Shown piece by piece: positions 1 to 11,523 of a stretch of 64,000 nt of DNA. Position numbers and translations under genes: made by a program. Every line of letters begins with the position of its first letter. Position 1 is the first letter of the stretch. The notes beneath the pieces are model-generated. The model worked only from the letters and a program-made list of their open reading frames with translations. It made no database searches and had not been told where the DNA came from. The DNA is from Pelodera strongyloides (taxonomy: Eukaryota; Nematoda; Chromadorea; Rhabditida; Rhabditidae), in NCBI GenBank assembly GCA_036852015.1, contig JAANDG010000004.1:806001-870000 (forward strand), given 5' to 3'.

Positions 1-516
1 ATTACCTTTTCTTTCCGCTACTTCAGCAATAGCTCTCAATTTGTCTAGTCCTTTCTTTATGAATTCTATTTCTACATTTGCATCATTACTTGTCTTGAGT
101 CTTGTTGTCTCATTCAAATCTTTCTTATTCAGATTCTTCAAAATTTGAATTTGGTACTCTGTTTTGTCTACTTTGGTTTTTAACGCATTGGTAACTCGGG
201 TACATATTCTTTTAAATGAGCTCAGGTTCTCCTTCGGAGATTGTTCTTTGGACTTTATCTTGCTATCTGACCGAGAATACTTACTCTTTTCCTTAGAATT
301 CGCACGTCGTGATCTAGTTTTAAGAACCTTTTTAACTGACATACGAAAATGAGAGGATGGTGAACTAGAAAAATTCTTAATAAGATTAGGTGAATCAATT
401 GCAATTGATGTGACCAATAAATGGTCACTCCTCCGTGTGACCAATAAATGGTCACTCCTTCCAAAAACAGCAGAATTATATAAACTGCAGGAATCGGTAT
501 TTTCCGAGGTCGCCAT
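1..516 (-). CDS. gag-like protein of LTR element, N-terminal part
   Basis: Open frame running from an ATG at 516 to the window edge, about 171 residues. The ATG begins on the last base of the LTR and runs through the primer-binding site. It matches the N-terminal part of the gag at 18677-22555: a serine-rich start, two copies of a short GRSDHLLVT repeat (three in the other copy), a basic R/K/S-rich stretch, then a helical region. The full gag carries zinc knuckles of the BEL/Pao type. Structural protein role is inferred from family. The C-terminal part and any pol are outside the window. Confidence 0.75.
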   Translation of the reverse strand, partial: MATSENTDSCSLYNSAVFGRSDHLLVTRRSDHLLVTSIAIDSPNLIKNFSSSPSSHFRMSVKKVLKTRSRRANSKEKSKYSRSDSKIKSKEQSPKENLSSFKRICTRVTNALKTKVDKTEYQIQILKNLNKKDLNETTRLKTSNDANVEIEFIKKGLDKLRAIAEVAERKGN

Positions 517-841
517 GAATAGACTTGCCCTATCGGAACACCGTAGTAAGACGATAATATAGAGAGTTGGACGGGGATAGATTCACTTGAGTAAATCTCC
601 AATAGCGTCCGGGGGGCCGTGTGAACGGCAGTGAATATAGTGACCAGTTTTGCTCAGGCTCTGTCAACCCTAACTATGATGCTCCAATGAGCGAGTCCGT
701 ATAGGGTCAACCTCATCTTGTTATATATAATGATTCACATGTTAATTGAGTAATTCACAATGAAGTAATAAGCATCTATAGAATTACGTGGTAAATGTAT
801 GTTTCAAGGGTAAATGTGCTCGTTGCAGCGTAGTTGCAACA
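1..841 (-). mobile_element. BEL/Pao-like LTR element, 5' part (cut by window edge)
   Basis: Reverse-strand copy of the LTR element found complete at 18352-22971. Its 5' LTR is 516-841 (starts TGTTGCAAC, ends CTATTCA, read on the minus strand) and gag follows leftward to the window edge. The LTR differs at scattered positions from the two LTRs of the other copy, so it is a separate, more diverged insertion. It abuts a minisatellite at 843. It may lie in an intron of the METTL13 gene, whose 5' exons are not in the window. This copy lacks the 2.1 kb insert present in the other copy and so serves as the empty-site reference for that insertion. Confidence 0.85.
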
Positions 842-842
842 A

Positions 843-1030
843 CCGACGTGGGTGTTCCATTCAATTAATTCTCATCGACGTGGGTAGTCCATTCAATTGT
901 AATCATGGACGTGGGTGGTCTATTCAATTATGTTCATCGACGCGGGTGTTCCATTCAGTTATAGCCATCGATGTGGGTGGGTGGTCCATCCAATTATAGT
1001 CGTCGACGCGGGTGTTCCATTCAGTTATAG

Positions 1031-1097
<67 letters not shown>

Positions 1098-1650
1098 ATC
1101 GACGTGGGTGGTCCATTCAGTTTTGGTCATCGACGTGGGTGGTCCATTCAGTTATCGTCATCGACGTGGGTGGTCCATTCAATTATAGTTGTCGACGTGG
1201 GTGGTCAATTCAATTATAGTACGTGGGTGTTCCATTCAGTTATAGTCATTGAAATGGGCGTTCCATTCAATTATAGTTATCGACTGGCTGTTCCATTCTG
1301 TTATATTCATCGACGTGGGTGGTCCATTCAATTATGGTAATCGATGTTGGTGGTCCATGCAGTCATAGTCATCGACGTGGGTGGTCTCGTCGAATGTGGT
1401 TGTACCAATTACCGCGCGGGCATGGCATGTTCCTTCTAATACTAGTATCCAAATATCTAACTTATCCAAATATGGGTAGCCTCGTATCGGGGATTATCTT
1501 CTATGTGGCCAGCGGCGTGAGTAGTCTGTTTCTGTTGAATTATAATCATCTATGGTGGTGGGTAGTCGTCCATTCATTGGAATAATCGACGTGGGTGGTC
1601 CATTCAGTTACAGTTACAGTAATCTATCGATGTGCGTTGTCCATTCAATT
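843..1650. repeat. 31-bp minisatellite containing a 65-base poly-C run
   Basis: Tandem units of about 31 bp with core CATCGACGTGGGTGGTCCATT are repeated from 843 to about 1390, with decayed units up to about 1650. Units vary by point changes and small indels. An uninterrupted run of 65 C (1031-1095) sits inside one unit. Open frames crossing the array are by-products of the repeat. Confidence 0.9.
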
Positions 1651-1912
1651 CAGGAACACCGGATCGTAGATGTTGTTATCAAGAATGCAACAAAGCGTGG
1701 TGGCTAGTCATTTAGTAATTCAGTTGATGACAGTCCAAGGTATTGATCGTATTGTCAACACCGTTATCGTTTGTAAATTCCATGTCGTCATATACCTAGG
1801 TTGATGAGGTGCATTCCCGTTTAACGTTTCGAAGTTTCATATCAGCGCGTGTTATGTGTAACTGAATTTTTCGATCGATATTTTACGAAAGTGTAATTTT
1901 CTTTTCTTACAG

Positions 1913-2020
1913 AGTTTTGTCGCCAGCGGGACGTTACTTGATTGTTACATTGGCACAAGAACACATAATTGAATATTGGCAACAGTGTTTGAAGTAAGTT
2001 TTGCAAATGTTTGTTTATTT

Positions 2021-2082
<62 letters not shown>

Positions 2083-3629
2083 TAAAACTAAAGCTGATCC
2101 TACTTCTGCCTGTTATTCTTGTTATTTTAGGGATCGGTTCCTCCTCCGAGTGCAAAAAGTGGAGAACCATGCCAGTGGATTTTGTATGCCAATCTTCGTA
2201 TTGATCGCCACAAAGTTGATGCGGCCAATCAAGATGGTGAGCGTATGCACTTTATGCTATGAAGTGAATTATTTTGCTTTTAACATTTCTTTCACTGTGT
2301 TTCTCGCTTAGAGTTCGATTTAGCTCGGTGTTGATTTCTTTTCTTTTTTTTCAGCCCGTTGAGTTCTGTCGAGGCTGTGACGCAAAGCCGGAGAGAATGT
2401 CTGCAGCCGATGAGTTGCGAGAGTGCATAAAGGCTGAACAAGAGTTGTCCCGATTTGCTCACGTGTGTAGCAAGTAAGAATTTGACCTTTGTCAATCATG
2501 TCTATATGGATGTAGTTGATATCTTGCCAGTTAGTCTTAGTACAATCATGATTAGAATTGCAGTCAAGTTAGTGGTTAATATGTTTCCTGGTTTCATAAC
2601 GTTTTTTTTTAATTCTTTACGTTTTGATGTGCAGAAAGCTCACCGAGGAAGTGTCGATTGTGATCAGCGGTCATGATGGAAACCCGCGGTACAAGTTCTT
2701 CATTGTGGACGACTTGCGCGTTAAGCACCCCAGAAGTTATGCATCGTTTGTGGTGCCGATTGGACGGTCTGTATTTATGAAATATTATAATTTGAGTGAT
2801 CGTTCCTTGTTGTAACTTATGTGAAAATGGGAAATGGGATTTGCTATGTTAACCGTCGACTGGCTGTATTAACCTTTATTACTATGTATTCTGTTTTAAT
2901 TGTTCATTCACTGGGAATTGTTGACCATTAGTACTGTTTGCGACCAAAAATTAGTAACTTTATGAAGACGTGAAGTTAGTAACTTATTTATGAAATCGAC
3001 CTGTTTTACTTTTCAGTGACGGTGATTGGATCTTCCAGACGGAAAAGGGACGCCGATCACTGCGGTCGCAGTGTAGAGTGGTAGGTAATTATCATGTATC
3101 CGGTAGTGTATCAGTGGATTGCGAATCAGTACAAGTCCACGGTTTTCTTCTCCGGAGACAACCAACGGAACCCTTCTAAAGGTACAAGCGTCGGTATTAG
3201 CATGAGTTCTTATTTGTTGTAGGACCGCTTGGCTGTTGTCGCCCTTCAAAGGGACATTGACTACGGTAGTCTGGAAGTGGTGAAGACGGAAGTCGCTCCG
3301 TTCGTCCGAATGTGGGCACCCCATCCCGAGTTTGGAGAGGTTCGTTTCTAACAATACGTAGGCTGGTGTGTGTGGATATTTATTGTATGTTAGGATGAGG
3401 TTCGCTCGCCAACTGTACATTTTGGTGGTTTCATTTGGAAGATGACATTAGTTGGAGAACGGTTGATCTTTTGTGTTTTATTTACCACGCCACAATCAAC
3501 GCTAAACATGCCGTAATAACAATCTCAATTTTTAGATCCAATATTTGAGCATGGGCGAGGTTGACGTAAAACGCACGGTTGCAACGGGAGAATCGGAAGT
3601 TAATGGGAAGTGGGCTGTAAGTTTATTTG

Positions 3630-3669
<40 letters not shown>

Positions 3670-6600
3670 GTTTCATTTCAAAAGGTTCAGTAAAGGAAGT
3701 TGCGTTACTTCCCGTGGTTTATGTGTGAAATGACATTAACGTAACATAACATTTATCACGAACATAAAATTCGCACAAGTTTTGTCAAGGCAATACCACA
3801 ATGAATAACTATGAAACGTGAAAATGCAATTCTGACTAAAATAAAAGTACCAAATAAAAACATTGTATTGCAGATTTACATTCATATGCGAGGGTTACTC
3901 TCAATCATAAGTGAAGTTCTTATATTTTATTACGCAAATAAGTCGAAGTCAGTTGAGGGATGGACATTTACATAAACCGTACCGTGTAGTGTAACTCTTT
4001 TATAATAATAAGTGAAATTGAAACATGGATAAGTAAAGTATATATAACTTTTATGTGGAAGACGTTGAAATTCACGGAAAACATTACCGACGTCTCGTCT
4101 TCCTTTCCAGTCAGAATCTCGTTCAGTCGGAGGCATCGTTAGTCTGTAGGTGTTTATTTATGTTTACATGTTTAGAGATCATATGTATGTTAATATGTTT
4201 ACTGATTATTTGTTTTATATATGTCTATCTATATCTAGCTTGTAGCACGCAATGTGTCTGTAGTCATAGTCAGCCATTCTTCTCTCCCTTCTACCTTTGT
4301 TGATTTATCAGTACTGCTCCAAACTAAAAGAACATACTACATAGTAGTGCTTTACTTTAGATGATAGTGACGGAAAGACTCAAGTAATTGATCTGGATGA
4401 TTTGGCCTGCGAACACCACGAGGTGAGAAATTTGGTTAGGCACCCTAAACAAAGTTAGGCATGGTTCAATTAGGGTAACTTTGTAGCTTGATTAACTATA
4501 AGTATCCACGCACGTTACCGTATGTTTCATCACTTTTCACACCTAGGTGATTTGGTTAGCTATGGGGAGGTGTAGTTTTTTGTTGATTAGCTCTGTCTGG
4601 CTACGATATATTGATCATGTTTCTTGTAATACTCTAGAAACACGCGTGAGCCGTAGCAGTGGTATAATAGCAGAACTTGTACAGACGTTATTATTCGATG
4701 ACGCTTGTAGTATATGTCTTTTTTGTTAGATGATGTTGCTTTCTCTGTCAATGATGCCTTCAATGCCACTTCTGACACCAGAATCAGCAGAACTTCGGAT
4801 CGCAATTCTCGGACTTGGTGGCGGCCTCTTGGCGGCATATGTGCTAAAGCAATTGCCAAAGGTTCGCTTTCATTTCTAGTCATTTTTTACAGAAATTGTT
4901 ACCCCCTCCCTCTGTCGATAGGTAGTTTCCCGACTTGAGTACTGTATTGCATGAAGAGCAACGCCCTTGAAATGTACGAAAGATATGTTTAATAAAAATT
5001 GTCGTTATTATGTAATCATTAATTTAGAGTGTGGTAACTGCCCTGGAGCTGGATCGGGCTGTCGTGGACATTGCTTCGTCTTATTTTGATTGTCCCGCAG
5101 ACGATCCACGCATGACTGTCAAAGTAACGGATGCATTGGTCTTCCTTGGAGAGACAGCCAAGGGCGGTGGGTTTGTGAATTTTATCGTTCTTCTTACGAT
5201 ATAGAACTCATTGTGTGTATAGATTCAGTATTTACAGTATTTTTATATGTAAGGTGCAAAATTGGTTGGAGACTATTTTATGTTGGTACAGTTAATTGTA
5301 ATTTCTTCATGTCATATTGTTTTAGTTGTATTTCTTCCTTAATTATTGTTTGTGTTTAGTATTATGTATGTTGCTCACATTTTGTTTCCTCATTTCAATA
5401 CGAAAAACTGCTTTACATCTTCTCTTAAATATTGTCTTTATTAGTTGGCACAAATTCCTGTTAAACTAAGTTTTTCCAAATACGAACTAGGTCTCACAAA
5501 AAGAAAGTTTGTATTTCTGAAATTATCCCAAAAATCTGGGCCGAACCGGGATTCGAACCCGGGACCTCTCGCACCCGAAGCGAGAATCATACCCCTAGAC
5601 CATCCGGCCACTAAAAGCACGTTTTGTTGACATCTCCCACATGCAGACAAATGCTGGTTGTTGGTGAAGAAAATGTGAATACCACTTTATTCAGACATAC
5701 AATCATCACACATAGACTTAAGCATGTAGAATCCAGGGTCCCGTTTGCTCTCGAAGTCGGGGATCTTCATTTTTAGCTCCAATCCAAGGCGGTGTCTCTT
5801 AGCCGATGTGTCCCATAGAGTGAAGTAGACGGTAGAAGACGGCACAGAAGATAATACAGAGCGAAAGGTCCGTCCTAAGGCTAGGCAAGGGGAGCGCCTT
5901 AACTTTATTCCCGACGCCGTGGCATGTTTGCAAGATGGTAGCACTGGGCGGGATTCGAAACCGGGTCGTATGGGTGAGAGACGAGAACTTTGCCAGTGAG
6001 CCACGACCTTTTTAGAGAACTTTTTGTCTTTTAGAAAAAGCATATCACCGTAAAAATGATGAAAATGAAATGTAGTTGTAACCATGGGGTGGGTGAGCGA
6101 CGTATAAACAATCTAGTTTAAGCTAACGCATATGAAAAGTATAAATTAAAACAAATGAAGGTTGAATATTTCACATCATTTTCTTTTGTCGCACATGGAA
6201 TTTTTTGAATACTGAATGCTGCAGATTCAGAAACACATTTTTGGCTGCACCCTGCACCAACGTAAATGAGTATAAGAGTTTTTATCTTTGTTTTGGTGTA
6301 TTCTAATGTTTTTTTCAGCTGCCTCCGATAAGTATGACATTATCCTGATGGATCTGGCTGGACCAATGCACGAAGATGGCTTGAGCTGTCCTCCCTCGGT
6401 CTTCTTAACCGAAGAAGCGCTCAACAATGCATACGATAGTTTGAATGAAAATGGTAAGTTATTGCTAGTTGGAAGTGTTTTCGTCTTGGTGTCTGTCTTT
6501 ACCTCACTGACATCTTTGCTGCAGATTCAGAAACACCTTTTTGGCTGCAGTCTACTGTATTTATGGATCTTGTGAAAAATCGTTTTGATGTAGCTGACCG

Positions 6601-7298
6601 CGACTTACGGTAGCTTATGCGCCATTAGTTCACATTCGTTGCTTCATAATATTATAGTATTACTATAATATTATATCTTTATGACGGACCAAATGACTCC
6701 ATTGGCCAAAGGTCCTCGAACCCCATTTTTGTCTAGTTTGGGAAAGTTCCGTCCTAAATGTACGACTGTTTCAGGAGTCCTTGCAATGAACCTCGTCACG
6801 CGTGACACCGATATTGCCGACTTTGCGAAGGCAAAAGTGGCCCACCACTTCCCATCACTGCTTATTGCATCAGCCGAGGATGACGTTAATGAGGTGAATT
6901 CGCCGTTTAATTAAGACACTGCTCCATATGTACAGTTACTTGGTTTCCCGTTTCACTCATTTTTCATTTTCCCGTCAGCGAGTGGATTGTTGGGTGGTTT
7001 TCCACGGACAACAGCCGCGAGTGTCTTTTGAGTCGGACGATTACGAGAGCCAGCAAAGGGTGATCTGTGACAATTCGCGGTTCACGTTTCCAAGACCAAG
7101 GCGATAGTGCCTCCTCCTGAAACATGTTGTGACTAAGTGTTTGTGCTTTAGGTACTGCTGGCGCCAAAGGCCCTCCCCGATGACTATGATCCGCGCGTAA
7201 TTGCCAAGCAATTGAAGGTCACCCAGCCATGGCTTTCCACCATGGTCAAGTGTCTGCAGAGTCTTGGAAGCCGGTCATGTGGACATAAGATTGAATAG
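1913..7298 (+). CDS. METTL13: METTL13-type eEF1A lysine and N-terminal methyltransferase (5' part outside window)
   Basis: Recognised by its conserved order of segments. Exons: 1913-1993, 2131-2236, 2355-2473, 2635-2766, 3017-3080, 3223-3339, 3536-3616, about 4062-4145, 4361-4422, 4730-4861, 5028-5166, 6319-6453, 6775-6893, 7152-7298 (TAG). About 505 residues are present. The first exon is the end of the N-terminal methyltransferase domain (PAGRYLIVTLAQEH). The C-terminal spermidine-synthase-like domain shows motif I GLGGGLL in exon 4730-4861 and the acidic MDLAGP/SCPP segment in exon 6319-6453. In animals this family methylates eEF1A on the N-terminus (C-terminal domain) and on Lys55 (N-terminal domain), in the cytosol. 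All phases agree except at 3616/4062, where one extra base is needed. The first intron seen holds 60 T (2022-2081), the intron after 3616 a TA microsatellite (3631-3667), and intron 5167-6318 a tRNA gene and a SINE. The N-terminal exons are probably left of the window, beyond the LTR element. Confidence 0.88.
2022..2081. repeat. poly-T run (60 bases) in METTL13 intron
   Basis: Uninterrupted run of 60 T just downstream of the donor at 1994. The length may be approximate because homopolymers are often mis-called. Confidence 0.9.
5538..5609 (-). tRNA. tRNA-Pro (anticodon CGG)
   Basis: A 72-nt cloverleaf on the minus strand. The acceptor stem GGCCGGA pairs with TTCGGCC (one G-T wobble), the anticodon loop is TTCGGGT with anticodon CGG, the T loop is TTCGAAT with a GC-rich 5-bp stem, and the A box TGGTCTAGGGG is intact. 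No intron is visible. It should decode CCG proline codons and be transcribed by Pol III. It lies antisense in a METTL13 intron (5167-6318), next to a tRNA-derived SINE. All stems pair, so it is probably functional. Confidence 0.93.
5672..6008 (-). mobile_element. tRNA-derived SINE
   Basis: On the minus strand a degenerate tRNA-like head (A box near 6000, B box GGTTTCGAATCC near 5955) is followed by about 250 bp of body and a tail ending GTCTGAATAAAGTGGTAT. Layout and tail match the SINE at 28630-28969, which ends TGTGTGAATAAAGTAGTGAT. The extra T in the T loop and poor stem pairing show it is not a functional tRNA. Target-site duplication was not resolved. Confidence 0.65.
6218..6549 (+). repeat. 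duplicated 31-bp segment flanking a METTL13 exon
   Basis: The segment GCTGCAGATTCAGAAACAC plus TTTTTGGCTGCA occurs at 6218-6249 and again, with one mismatch, at 6518-6549, exactly 300 bp apart. The copies flank the exon at 6319-6453 on both intron sides. Confidence 0.85.
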
Positions 7299-7328
7299 GA
7301 GACTTAGTACTGGTACTGGATTTTGAAG

Positions 7329-8532
7329 CGGTGTGACACGTGGTTTTGGTGTCTATGCTGGAATGGACCCCAAATGGTTGGAATGGTATTATGCATTTGC
7401 AAATATCCCATACGGTGCCGAAAAGGCATACATTGGTACAGATATGCACCAAAACTACGGCCATGCCACTTTAAGTTAAGATTCTGTTATGTTACCTGTC
7501 TCATTTGTAGCAGAAGACATACAGAGTTTACGCTTCTTAGCCACTGTGAAGACTGGAGAGCTGATGGTATTATTAGCGAATCGTGATTTTTTTTGTTAGA
7601 TTTTTGTGAAATTAACGATCCGGTTTCTTTCATTGTTATTTATGTGCATCGATTTTTATATCCCCATTATTGTATATTAAAATATCACTTCTCATGTACT
7701 CACACATACTGGAAAGTTGATCATTATCTCCTTTTTTTGTTCTTTATGAGCTGAGAAGAGACGGTAGAATTATCATCTCAGGCTTAATATAGTCAAACTA
7801 TACATCTTAGCTATACCCTATAATACCTAACGCCCACTGAAACATGTTTCGATTTTATACTAGGATCCTATTATACAGGGCACCTCAACCTCTCGTTCAG
7901 TTTATTTACTGTACCCGTCGAGACTCTTTAGTTGCTCATTGTTTGTTGTTATTTACGTGTTATTTACTAATACGATGATCACCATTTTTTGAACTTTTGT
8001 TGATTTTTTTTGTCCTATATATCATTTAGGGTTTGTATTGTAGGGTAGTAGGTATTTTTGTTATGTTGATCCCTTTATTACTTTGTTGTCATAATTGGTT
8101 GCCCCTTTTGTTAGCTTTTTAAAGCATTTTTGGTCTATTCTTTCCTGTTTCGACGATCGGTGTGATACAATGCCTCTTTTATGATAGAAAAGTATTGCCA
8201 TCTATTATACAGAATGACTAACGTAAAAGGAATTGCACGCTTTTGTTTGTGGTGTTGAAAATGTTTTCCATGTAGTGATGTGGTAGTTCCAGAGAGTGAG
8301 AATCCTCGGCGAGTGTGCGGCAACTGCGTGTGCCAATCTTGGAGACGCGGCGTCGATTCAGGGCCACGTATGCCTATGGCACCGCCGTAAGATGTCGTCA
8401 CGGGGGACTAGGGAAGAGTTATCACACATCCAGTCCAGGATGATCGGTTAGTCACCAAATCTTTGCAGCGGGCGCGCGCGCAATTGGCTACCTTCTGGCG
8501 CACCAGCCGCAGCCTCCACAAAGTATCAGTAG
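7329..8532 (+). CDS. unidentified gene, exons inferred (incomplete)
   Basis: I do not recognise this gene. Four segments look coding and carry splice sites. Exons 7329-7474 (GFGVYAGMDPKWLEWYYAFA...) and 7511-7566 (EDIQSLRFLATVKTGELM) join in phase. Exons 8276-8386 and 8469-8532 also join in phase and end in TAG. The third carries RRVCGNCVCQSW, a CxxCxC cluster like the last zinc ligands of a FYVE-type finger, but the rest of such a domain is not visible. No exon linking the two pairs was found between 7567 and 8275, and no start codon was found; the first acceptor (TTTTGAAG) is unusual. The pairs may belong to one gene or two. They lie directly downstream of the METTL13 stop on the same strand. 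Confidence 0.4.
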
Positions 8533-11522
8533 GTACCGCGGCGCACAAGTGATTCAAGTGGCGAGTAGATAAGAACATCCCCACTAGTGATATTTGTATA
8601 GTCTCGCGCAGTGATCATAACACCACCCAATCAGCAAGATGACGAAATAGGAAAGGCGTGCTGACCGTGAAACAGAAACTAGGTTAATCGATGTGTCGAG
8701 ACAAGACGGAACATTTGTGTAAGGAACGAAATAGGCGAGGTTCCTGTTCTGCAACTTTGTTTTACTTAAACACAGTAAAACAATATTCTTGTTGGTTTCA
8801 AGATATTTTTTGCATGTATTTATGTACACGGACGCGCCTTTTCTTGAGACATTCTTGACTTAAAAGTGGTACAAATATTTATATTATCACTTGTAAATAA
8901 TATGTTAACAATACGTTCTTATTGTATTTTGTTACCTTTCTTGCCTAATTGAACGGTCTTCTCCGTACTCTAAATAAGGGTGTGTCTACCTGCGCTGCGC
9001 GGACACTTTAATTGTGAACTGTGATTGAAGTGAATGATTAAACAGAACAGAACGCCATTTGCTTTCTCTAAAACATTGAGTATACAAAAAAACACAACAA
9101 CGATTGTGAACTTCGATTTCCATCGATCTTTCTGCTCCTGATTTTTTGTAGCGTCTGAACGTTTTGTGCCAGTATGATGTGTAGAGATTAATGTTTAGAT
9201 TTAGATTTTTTTAACGGAGTTTCAATTTATTCCGCTAAACAAAACATATTCCTACTTGTGTGTGCAAATACTGAAAATTAAAAAGAAACATGCAATTTGT
9301 AAGTATACCGTACACGAGAATACCCTAACACTAAAGTATACTAGTATACTATGATGTGATTTTTACCCCGAAATGTTGACATAGACATAGTTTACTTGTT
9401 TGTATATGCACACAGACACTACCAACTACCAGTACTACACTTGCACTTTTTGTCGCGTAATTCGAATACATTATTTCTGTTTGTATATTGAACAACTGGA
9501 AGCTCCTCACTTATTGATTTTTTTCAGAACACGTTTAATCGCATATTGATTAATTTTTACTGTCACATAGACATAGAACAAAATCTTCTCTTCAGTCGAT
9601 CAATTTTTTTCTGAGTAGATGAACGATAGGAGTTGCTGATTTTGACTAAAAATTACCCCGGCCTACCCGCTACGTTACCAAAAAAAACATTAGGCTCGGT
9701 TTCTTTTTTATTACTTACGGGGAACACGAATTGTATAGGTAACATATACAATTAAGGACTAAAATGGTGACAATGTATGTTTCCGTTTTCAACAATAAAT
9801 AATTACAATAGTTTATTTCCTGTTCCCAAAATCGGGGAATGTCATTTTCGATATTTCGATTATACGTATGTATTATCTTTTTTTGCGTGTGTGTTTCTGT
9901 TGGACGACCAACTCTCTCGGCACCTCTCTTTTCAATATATTTAGAACCTTTTTTTGTGTATTTGAAATGATTACTCACCAATTGCATGTACAAGAGAACA
10001 CATGGACACGCCCTTCTGGCGGAGGAAATTTCCCTGAAATTATTCTACTTTTCTATTTATTCATTTATATGTGAGGTTACCTATGTATTGTTGCCTTTCA
10101 AATTGTTTCAAAACTCGCAGAATATGGGATTAAATTGTTGTTTCCGATTGTCCCTCTGTTTCCAATAGTTTTTTTTCGATGGTTCACAGCTTCGGAATCG
10201 TTGCGAAAATGTAGCGTAAAAAATAGCGAGTTGTAAAAACTCAACCCTAACTGTAACTTACAGTTAGGTATTCGGGATTTTGCGAAAACTAAACTTTATC
10301 GCGCGTGACCAATATGCCAAATTCCAAACTTCTACGATAAAAAATATTAATATTACTACCAATTTATCCGATCAATTGTATGTGCCCTTTGAATGTCAAC
10401 TCCTTTCAATACCGTATGCTATACACTACCAATACCAACACAGAGAAACTCTTTGTACTTCATGTAGTAGGTCCAAAACGGTTGGTGGGCTCATTGCCGG
10501 GGCGCACGAATAGGAGCGATTACGCCGCCGCACACCGTTTTTTTCTGATCGATGTGCTAAAGTAATTTAATTTCTAGTTTGTTCGCATATCGAAAGAAAG
10601 AATTGACCATGTTATTTCTCTCTATTAAGTCATTGCGTTTCTTTCTTCAACGTGAATCAATCGTGTCTGTATTGTATGTCCCTTTTTCATTCTTGAGTAG
10701 AAATTATGACCAGTCTCTAACTAATGTTGCACTAATTTGAGGGCATTCTCACTCACAAAAAGTGGTTCACTTCAAACTTCAAGAAGAAGCTTCCATTCTT
10801 TTTACTTCGTTCTCCGGATTATGTTCCGCGCTCTATTTACGAATAGGATTTGACCAAAACTTTCACCATTTTTCCGTGGGTGGAGAAGAGAGAGAGAGAA
10901 TGACAAATTCTAGGCATTTAGTGGAATCTTCGAGTAAAATCAGCAACCTTCAGTTTAGTTATCTTGCTTTCTGTCTTCTATATTATGTGGCTTCACCTTG
11001 GTGATGTTTCTTATAATTTGAGATTTTTGTAAGAGGCACATCGCACATATTGCTGAACTTACCATGAGTCATGGTCATGAGGAGTACTATCTTTGAGCTG
11101 TTTCGTGCAAATTTGATAGTAACTTTATTTTCTAAACCTGAGCATTCGAAAAAAATCAATCTTGGATCTTCTTTCTTCCGAGAAGGGTGTTGTAAAAACT
11201 AAGAGTTGCCAACGAACAGGTTGCATTAGTTCGGTATTATCTGCTCCACTCTAAACAGGAATTCCGCGCACCTGTACACTTTTTTTTGCGCAATATTTTT
11301 ACCTTTACGGGCGATAATCTCTCCTCGTCTCTATTGTTTTTAAATGTTTTGATTTAGCGCTCAGACCCCCGCTGATTTCCTCTTTGTCAGTGCTTAGGCT
11401 TCTGCTTAGGCTCAGGCTTAGGCCCGGCGTTTATAATCGCCATACCTGAAAAATAAACCTGTCTTCGTAATCAATGTTGAGTCTTGAATAACTAACATAA
11501 GTATAATTTTTCTCTCTTTCAG
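8533..11522. other. intergenic, no gene recognised
   Basis: About 3 kb of AT-rich sequence with short open frames only, none showing splice sites plus family-like residues. A purine run (GAGAGAGAGA) is near 10890 and GGCTTAGGCTCAGGCTTAGG-type short repeats are near 11400. The 3' end is the presumed outron or promoter of the INPP5A homologue. Confidence 0.5.
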
Positions 11523-11523
11523 A

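Noticed and set aside
915..1340. Open frames through the minisatellite and poly-C run
   Set aside because: Long poly-Pro or poly-Gly from the C run and periodic repeats; no gene signals.
843..1650. CRISPR-like repeat array
   Set aside because: Units are head-to-tail with no spacers, diverge gradually, and lie in a eukaryotic intron-rich context; it is a minisatellite.
5441..5650. Protein frames across 5441-5650
   Set aside because: They run through the tRNA-Pro gene (GFESR-type translation of the T arm).
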